From contig CM038042.1 of NCBI GenBank assembly GCA_021397845.1, positions 32,188,418 to 32,252,417 on the forward strand: a DNA stretch of 64,000 nt, given 5' to 3'. Below the pieces are notes generated by a model, which had not been told where the DNA came from, did no database searches, and saw only the letters and a list, made by a program, of their open reading frames with translations. This document shows positions 58,092 through 64,000 of this stretch, piece by piece; within the stretch, counting starts at the first letter, position 1; every line of letters begins with the position of its first letter. The position numbers were made by a program, and so were the translations under genes. The stretch comes from Areca catechu. Lineage: Eukaryota > Streptophyta > Magnoliopsida > Arecales > Arecaceae.

Positions 58092-59215
58092 TGTAATCAC
58101 CCGCTACGGTGATGCCGGCATCCTCGCCTTCCATTTTTTGCTCGGTGGGTTCGCAATGGCTGGGAAGATTGAGGATGGATATGAGCTCCTGAAAGAGATG
58201 AGGAGCAAGGGGTGCGAGCCAAATGCCATTTCGTACACTACTTTGATCCAGGCCCTCTGCTCAACGGACCGAATGGATGAGGCCATGATACTGTTTGTTG
58301 AAGTGACAAGGAATGGTTGTGCTGCCGATGCTGTGATGTTTAACACTCTGATCAGTGGCTTCTATAAGTTGAGGAAGATCGGTAGAGGATATGAATTCAT
58401 TGATGTGATGGTTCAGCAGGGCTGTAAGCCAGACCCAAGCACCTATTTTTCCATCTTTGCTGCACATGAGAAGGAGTTGGAGGAGTGTTTGGAGCTCATG
58501 GAAAGTATGTCGAAAGGTGGCATCCTTCCTGATCTTGGCATCTATAATATAGTGATTCGCTTGGCTTGCAAGCTCGGAGAAATGAGTCAAGCAATCACTA
58601 TATGGAATGAGATAGAATCCAGCAGGCTGAGTCCAGGGCTTGATACATTTATTATCATGGTGCATGGGTTTGTCGAGCAAGGATCATTGATCGAGGCCTG
58701 TGGATACTTCAAGGAGATGGTGGGAAGAGGGCTCTTCGCCACACCTAAGTATGGTATTCTTAAAGACCTACTGAATTCACTGCTGAAAGCCGAGAAGCTT
58801 GAATTGGCCAAAGAAGTGTGGGGATGCATTATGAGCAAAGGCTGTGAGCTAAATGTGTATGCTTGGACTATTTGGATCCATGCACTGTACTCTAATAAGC
58901 ATGTTAAGGAAGCTTGCTCATACTGTTTGGATATGCTGGATGCTGGTCTCATGCCACAGATACATTTGCAAAGCTAATGAAGGGCTTAAATAAGCTTTAT
59001 AACAGGCAGATTGCAGCAGACATAACAGAGAAGGTGAGGAAGATGGCAGAGGAGAGGCATGTCACCTTCAAGATGTACAAGAGGTGCGGTGTAGGCCAAG
59101 AGGAACAAGAGGAAGGGAAGAGGTCGCAGACACCGATCAGGTCATGGTCAGATTCAGCCCCGATCAAGTCCGTTAGATCCTTATTTAAAAGGATCTCAGA
59201 TGCCTTGATGGGCCT
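57941..59215 (+). pseudogene. pentatricopeptide repeat (PPR) protein pseudogene, internally deleted
   Basis: PPR proteins bind organellar RNA; this one resembles the P-class family of Arabidopsis At3g49730/At5g65820 from memory. The N-terminal part reads DLSSDVEKLYRILRKFHSR without an upstream Met, then a frame change at 58025, then LALALADSSIAVRPGLVERV. After GDAGILAF (about 58130) roughly 190 residues of the usual protein are missing, and the text resumes at GGFAMAGKIEDGYELLKEM. About eight PPR repeats follow (GCEPNAISYTTLIQALCST, GCKPDPSTYFSIFAAHEK and others) to 58956. A deletion near 58957 shifts the frame; the C-terminal block DTFAKLMKGLNKLYNRQIAA and MAEERHVTFKMYKR ends near 59215. The lesions make it nonfunctional. 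Confidence 0.85.
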
Positions 59216-60119
59216 TTGCTGCAAAATCAAAGGCCACAATGACTATGAGAGCCAATCAAAAAAGCAAAAGACTATGATGGTCAAGTGGATTTTGATCAGT
59301 AACTTCGAGGAACATTGCATGCAAAGAGATGCAGGCCATCTTGATGGAAGCCTAATAAGAATAGATGGAATTTGTGTAGTATAAGATTTCACAAGTTATC
59401 TGCTGCATGCCTGACAGAAGGATAATGAAGAAAGCTAGAGAGGGGAAGAGTGTGACGTGCAAACTTCTCCCTTCTGTAGATTATCCTTTCAGTTTGATTC
59501 TTGGTTAGAAGCAACGAGAAAAAAGGTCTATGGAGGTCTGCCGAATCCACTTTTGAGTGATTCATTTCTATGTAGCTCCATATCATGGACTAGTTTCTAA
59601 AGGATATGTCTAGACAAATTTTCTATTTTGATTAGTCTAATGGTATGCCTCGATTATGCTCAGATACTCTTACCATGGTTATTGTAAGAATACCATCTTG
59701 GTTATTGTAGAACAAAATAAATTGCTAGATAAAAAAAAATCATATCCATATCCAATATAATTTTCACTGCTCCAGCAAAACATGCAATCAAATATGCAAG
59801 CAGAAAAAAAAAAGAAAAGCTAAGGATCAGAATCTTCAACTCTTTTAGCTTGCTTATGGGTAGGCATTATCTTCTCCAATAGAATCTTCAACTCTTTTAG
59901 CTTGCTTGCGGGGCCATCCTTTATTCCTTTGCCCTCTTGGTACTATAAATACTGCATGTGTATCTCCTGTAATTGATACTCTCTCTCTCTCTCGAACTAT
60001 TTCCTTTGGGCCTGCAATATTTCAATGATAAGTGATAAATGACAAGCATCATTAAGTTAAAGTAGTACTATATATTACCTCCCAGGCTTCTTCGGTGCAA
60101 AAGATGAGGATACTGAAGC
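59216..60119 (-). other. 3' region of the MULE transposase gene with possible terminal exon
   Basis: A GTAATA donor-like site near 60079 on the minus strand follows PKKPGR. A further open piece at about 59960-59850 reads GQRNKGWPRKQAKRVEDSIG, which could be a last exon. It contains a 52-bp tandem duplication (AGAATCTTCAAC at 59829 and 59881) and a CT microsatellite near 59982-59993. The left third adjoins the PPR pseudogene and is non-coding. Confidence 0.4.
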
Positions 60120-62631
60120 TTAAGATTCTTCTACTATTGGATTTTTGCAAGTTCTGGCATCATGCCCAAGCTCACCACAACGTTTACATTTGTGCATTTT
60201 CTTTAATGTATTCTCATCTGTACCCCTAATTCTCTTCTTTTTTGGCCTTCCTGGAGGTCTTAAACTAAGCTTAGGGGGTAGAATCTTGTATCCAATATCA
60301 ACTTTTATCCATTGGGTCTTGTCATGTAATGGCCCAATTTCTAATGCATAGGCTGCCTTATACTTTACAAGAGTAAAGTACTCCGAGATATAATTTTCTA
60401 ACTTTGCACCTCTTATACTACAAATAAAAGTCGCAGCATGCACACAAGGAATGCCAAACACATCCCAGAAATGACAAGAGCACCTTTGTTTATTGAGGAT
60501 TACTTCATGTCTTCCATTAATCTCTATTTCTGCTCTATAATCACTGGTTCTGTAAACATTATAATCACCTAAGGCTGATATCTCTTATATACTTCATTAT
60601 CACATGAACTAAATTTCCCTTCCAGTGAGTAGCCATTCTCCTTGATTCCATCTTCATCATAATTTTTTGTCTTACAACATCCATTAAATCAAGCACTTGT
60701 CTATGTCTAGCCTCAGAAATCCAAGCATTGAATGATTCTGAAAGGTTGTTTGTTATATATGAACATTTAGCCATGATGCCAAACTGAGATCTACTCCATA
60801 AACCAATATTTTCAGCACTAAGATACTTGAATGCCTCCAAGCTAGCATCCTTAATTTGATTCATGATATCATCATGCTCAATTTTGTTGTATGCCTTTGC
60901 AGCTCCCCATACCTTAATTTTAAGCCAGTCCCTTGGAAACTTTGTTTGAAAATTTTTGTACAAATGCCTCATACATTTTCTATGTTCTTCTTGAGAGTAT
61001 ATCCATTGTACTACTTCTTCAAGTCCATTTTGTCGATCTGATACAAGTACTAAACCTTCTGGAGTTCCAATTGATTCTTTAAGTGCCTCCAAAAACCAAG
61101 TCCGGCCAACTATCATTATTTTCAGATTCTGTTATACCAAAGGCAACTGGAAACAAACCATTATTACCATCAAGTGCTGTAGCAGCTATCATTACACCCC
61201 TAAACTTTCCCTTTAAGTGGCAGCCATCTAGGCCTATGATAGGCCTACAACTAGCTAAGAAGCCCATACTGCAAGCTCGTAAACAAATAAAGAAACAATG
61301 GAAGTAATGCATGTCACCAACAACATCTACCTTTAGCTTTACTACACTACCCAGGTTTCTTATTAAAAGCTCCTCCTTGAAATCCTCCATTCTCTCAAAA
61401 GAATCAATCCAATTACCATGAATCAAGGACATAGCAAGCTCTTTGCCTCGCCAAACTCTATGATATGGAAGCTCAAGATGATAGAACTGCAACAATATTC
61501 TTCTTAGTTCAATAGGTGATAAGTCACCCTCTTTTCTTAGCCAACCAATCACTTTATCACGTATCCAAAATTGTGTAGCCATCTTATTGCCGCACTTGTT
61601 CACAGATGAGCATATATGAGAATCATTCAATATTTTGACCTACACAAATATATAAAGTAACATATTAGTACATACAACATTTTTCATCAATTTTAGTAGC
61701 ATAAAAGATTGATATTTCAACTGTTATACCTGAAATGTATGACCATCACATAGTAGTGAAGCATGGAGCCTCCATTTACAACTTTCATCTTCGCAAGTCA
61801 TTGTCATTCTACTTGGCTCACTTTTGAGAACTTTTATGGAAAATTCATTTAATATAGCATATTGACTTAATGCTACCTTGAATTATTCCCGATTTTCATA
61901 TTTTGCCCCTACAGCCATGTTAGGATTCTCATTATCTATCTCATATGTTTCTCCCTCGTACTCTATGATTTTTTATCATTGTCATCATCAGAATCACTAT
62001 TATAAATACTATGATAACTATTCTCAGAACCATAAATTTCAGAATATGTTTCTTGCTCTTCTTGAAATATAGTTTCATCATTTATCCCAACATAGTCATT
62101 ATTTTTAGTAGCTCCAATTGAGGAAACAATGTCTATAGGAGCTACAGGCTCAGTTTGATTTCGCCTTTGGTTCTCTCTTAGCTCATCCTCTTGAACCTGT
62201 CTTGTTGCAGTTTCAATACTTTTCCATGTTTTAATTTGGTCTTGGCTGTCTAATATTGATTAAGAAAGTTGTATATCATCGACCTTTTTTATGACAAATA
62301 AAAAACACTCTTTTGAATCTTTGTAATCCTCAAACAAACTCATCAACTTATGATCTGTATCTAATATCATGTAAAACTTAGGTGATAAATGTCTAACTAC
62401 AGGCCAAATCTTTATGGACTCTTCAAAATTCAAAATGAAGGTATGTACTATATCATCATATAGGTCTTTATAGCAATAGCAATCAACATCAATTAACCAG
62501 CTCTTTTGTCTTCCAAAATAGTATTTCATTCTTGTAGAATTTTTAACCTTCTTAAAATATCCTCCAAATTTCACCTTCAACTTGAACAGTTGCTGCTCCA
62601 TTTTAAGAAGCCTGTACATAAAATAAATCAA
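60120..62631 (-). pseudogene. MuDR-type transposase of the MULE (broken)
   Basis: Mutator transposases cut at terminal inverted repeats. In order: a PB1-like N-terminal domain (62610-62290, LFKLKVKFGGYFKKVK), an acidic linker with stops, a C-rich DNA-binding motif (CEDESCKWRLHASLL near 61790) before a donor-like GTATAA near 61730, then VKILNDSHICSSV (61640). The DDE core has Asp in GLDGCHLKGKFRGV (about 61230), Asp in VLVSDRQNGLEEV (about 61040) and Glu in YITNNLSESFNAWI (about 60740). A 4-base gain near 61110 shifts the frame. The SWIM zinc finger CSCHFWDVFGIPCVHA (about 60488-60440) and a terminal CX2C knuckle CKRCGELGHDARTC follow. At least three lesions inactivate it. Confidence 0.87.
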
Positions 62632-62639
62632 TATAAATG

Positions 62640-63695
62640 ATATATTTTGTAAGAAAGAAATTAAAAGAATACATATTCTATTTTTCTTGAAAGAATAAAT
62701 ATATTTTAGAAAGCATTGACTTCTTTAAATACATTTCAAACTACTCGGGAGTCTATAAGAAAAGAGACAAGTATCATGATTGATTTGTTTTGCTTATGAT
62801 AATTCACAACAGCAAATCTATTGCTACAAATGAAGCATAAGATATTTCAAAAATTCATATGATCATTATCTGGTGTATTGAGTAGAAAGTACCAACAACA
62901 AAGAGAGAATACAAGAAGTAAATGGCATGAATGCAGAATTATAGTGTTTTAGTACTCGGTGCTACTCCATTTTGTTATCTGACAATTATATATTAGCAAA
63001 TCATCTAGAACTTCATGAACACAACATGGTTATTAAAAGGAAAATACCATCCATAATGACAAATAAAAGTGCTAAGAATCAGCGAGGAGAGCAGATTATG
63101 GAATTTCAAACTTCAACTAACAAAGAAAATTAATTTTGAAGGTGCAAGGAATCCCCCTCGTTACAAGAAGAATGAAATCAAAATAAGTAACTTAGTTATC
63201 CCTACCGTCTAACAAATGAATTATTGATGATCCGATTGACAAATTCATAATCATGAAAATACGACTTGGAAAAATTTACCGGCTATTTTTACGTGTCTGA
63301 AAAAATCAATTCTAAGCACAGGGGAAAAAGAGTTTGTCACCGGTAAACTATAAATTCTATTCTTGAATAGATGAATGTTATGAGCATCTCTGAAATAATT
63401 CTCTGTACAATATCCCACTTCCCTGCACATTCCATGCAGGGGATTTAACATTGATTCAATACATTTTCTTCTCGCATCAAAAAATCATGCAAAATCAAAT
63501 CAAGAGTCAGGATTTCTCACACAGCCACATCACCCCCTCCCCCACCCCCAAACCCCGCAAAAAAAAAAAAATAAATAAATAAAAAAATAAAAAAAAATAA
63601 AATAAAATAAATAAATCTAAAGAGAACCACTCACTGACTCATTATTTCCCCCGCTATGTTGTCGGTTCCATGATAGTCTCATGGACTTGCATCCG
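62640..63695. other. non-coding DNA between transposase start and right inverted repeat
   Basis: No gene is recognised. It should hold the promoter and 5' UTR of the transposase gene. A C-rich tract and an A/T microsatellite (AAATAAATAAAT type) lie at 63530-63620. Confidence 0.5.
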
Positions 63696-64000
63696 CGCTC
63701 GACGAGGCCCGGGCAGACGGGGATGCCGGAGTCTGCGAGAGCGAGGGCAAGCTTGGGGGTCGTCGGGAATGGAACTTGCAGAGGATCCGGTAGAGCTTCT
63801 TGATGTCGGAGGAGAGGTCGTCGGCGCCGGAGGCGGAAGAGATGGTGGTTAAATTTTTTTTTCTTTTTCTTAATGAGAAGAAGAAGAGAGAATTGAAAGG
63901 GAATGGTGGGAGTTTTTTTAGAATTTTTTCAAGGACAAAACCATCATTTCAATTTTTTTATTAATTTTAATTTATAAAAAATATTTTAAGTTAACGGTGT
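63696..64000 (-). repeat. right inverted repeat with PPR 5' coding sequence (cut by window end)
   Basis: The minus strand repeats 57784-58091, including KLYRILCKFHSR and the same frame change after FHSR (CGACGACCCCC here, CGATGACCCCC on the left). The copy lacks the rest of the PPR gene. It continues past the window. Confidence 0.88.

Larger units (their letters stand above)
57655..64000 (-). mobile_element. Mutator-like element (MULE) carrying PPR gene sequence; right end outside window
   Basis: Long inverted repeats (about 57784-58091 in view, probably starting near 57655, and 63696-64000 cut by the window) enclose a MuDR-type transposase gene on the minus strand and a PPR pseudogene on the plus strand. 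The left terminal region contains TTTATATATATACCCTTCTAAA and similar runs typical of MULE ends. The 9-bp target duplication cannot be checked because the right end is missing. The element boundary on the left is an estimate. Confidence 0.65.

Noticed and set aside
58587..58952. Minus-strand open frames across the PPR gene
   Set aside because: They are shadows of the PPR coding strand.

Overview
The window is plant nuclear DNA, almost certainly from a flowering plant with a repeat-rich genome. The evidence is Ty1/copia elements primed by initiator tRNA-Met, Tat- and Athila-lineage Ty3/gypsy elements, a CACTA element, a Mutator-like element (MULE), and fragments of a UBP12/13 deubiquitinase gene and an organellar-type PPR gene. 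The style suggests a monocot, but the species cannot be fixed from the sequence. I see no intact host gene, tRNA, rRNA or CRISPR array. Nearly every coding region is a transposon gene carrying stops or frameshifts.

Layout. (1) 1-5163: a decayed plus-strand Ty1/copia element (A) with a partial 5' LTR, PBS, gag and pol, cut off inside reverse transcriptase. (2) 5164-9672 and 33652-35791: a minus-strand copia element (B, Sirevirus-like) split in two. It is followed in the same orientation by a degraded ORF with a plant-transposon-protein domain. (3) 9673-33651: a plus-strand Tat-lineage gypsy element inserted in the gag of B. It carries a second RNase H, a 120-bp tandem array and a spliced antisense ORF. 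(4) 21228-32443: a nearly complete minus-strand Athila element inserted in the 3' LTR of the Tat element, with a perfect 5-bp target duplication. (5) 35166-54113: a third minus-strand copia element (C) with gag but no recognisable pol. It appears to share the LTR at 35166-35791 with B. It was later broken by a 2.6-kb solo LTR (39259-41855), a 1-kb insertion flanked by 9-bp repeats (44092-45113), and an 8.2-kb CACTA element (45710-53925). The CACTA element carries Ulp1-like and Transposase_24-like exons plus captured exons of a MATH-USP (UBP12/13) gene. (6) 54119-55494: another copia LTR (D). (7) 55495-57654: AT-rich DNA with small tandem duplications. (8) About 57655 to the window end: a MULE whose long inverted repeats (at least 305 bp in view) include the 5' coding part of a PPR gene. 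Between the repeats lie a truncated PPR pseudogene (plus) and a broken MuDR-type transposase gene (minus).

The insertion order can be read from the nesting: copia B, then the Tat element, then Athila; and separately copia C, then the solo LTR, the 1-kb insert and the CACTA element. The most interesting parts are the two gene-capturing DNA transposons (CACTA with UBP12/13, MULE with PPR), the LTR shared by two tandem copia elements, and the spliced antisense gene of the Tat element. All calls were made by reading the sequence and recalling protein families; no database search was run.
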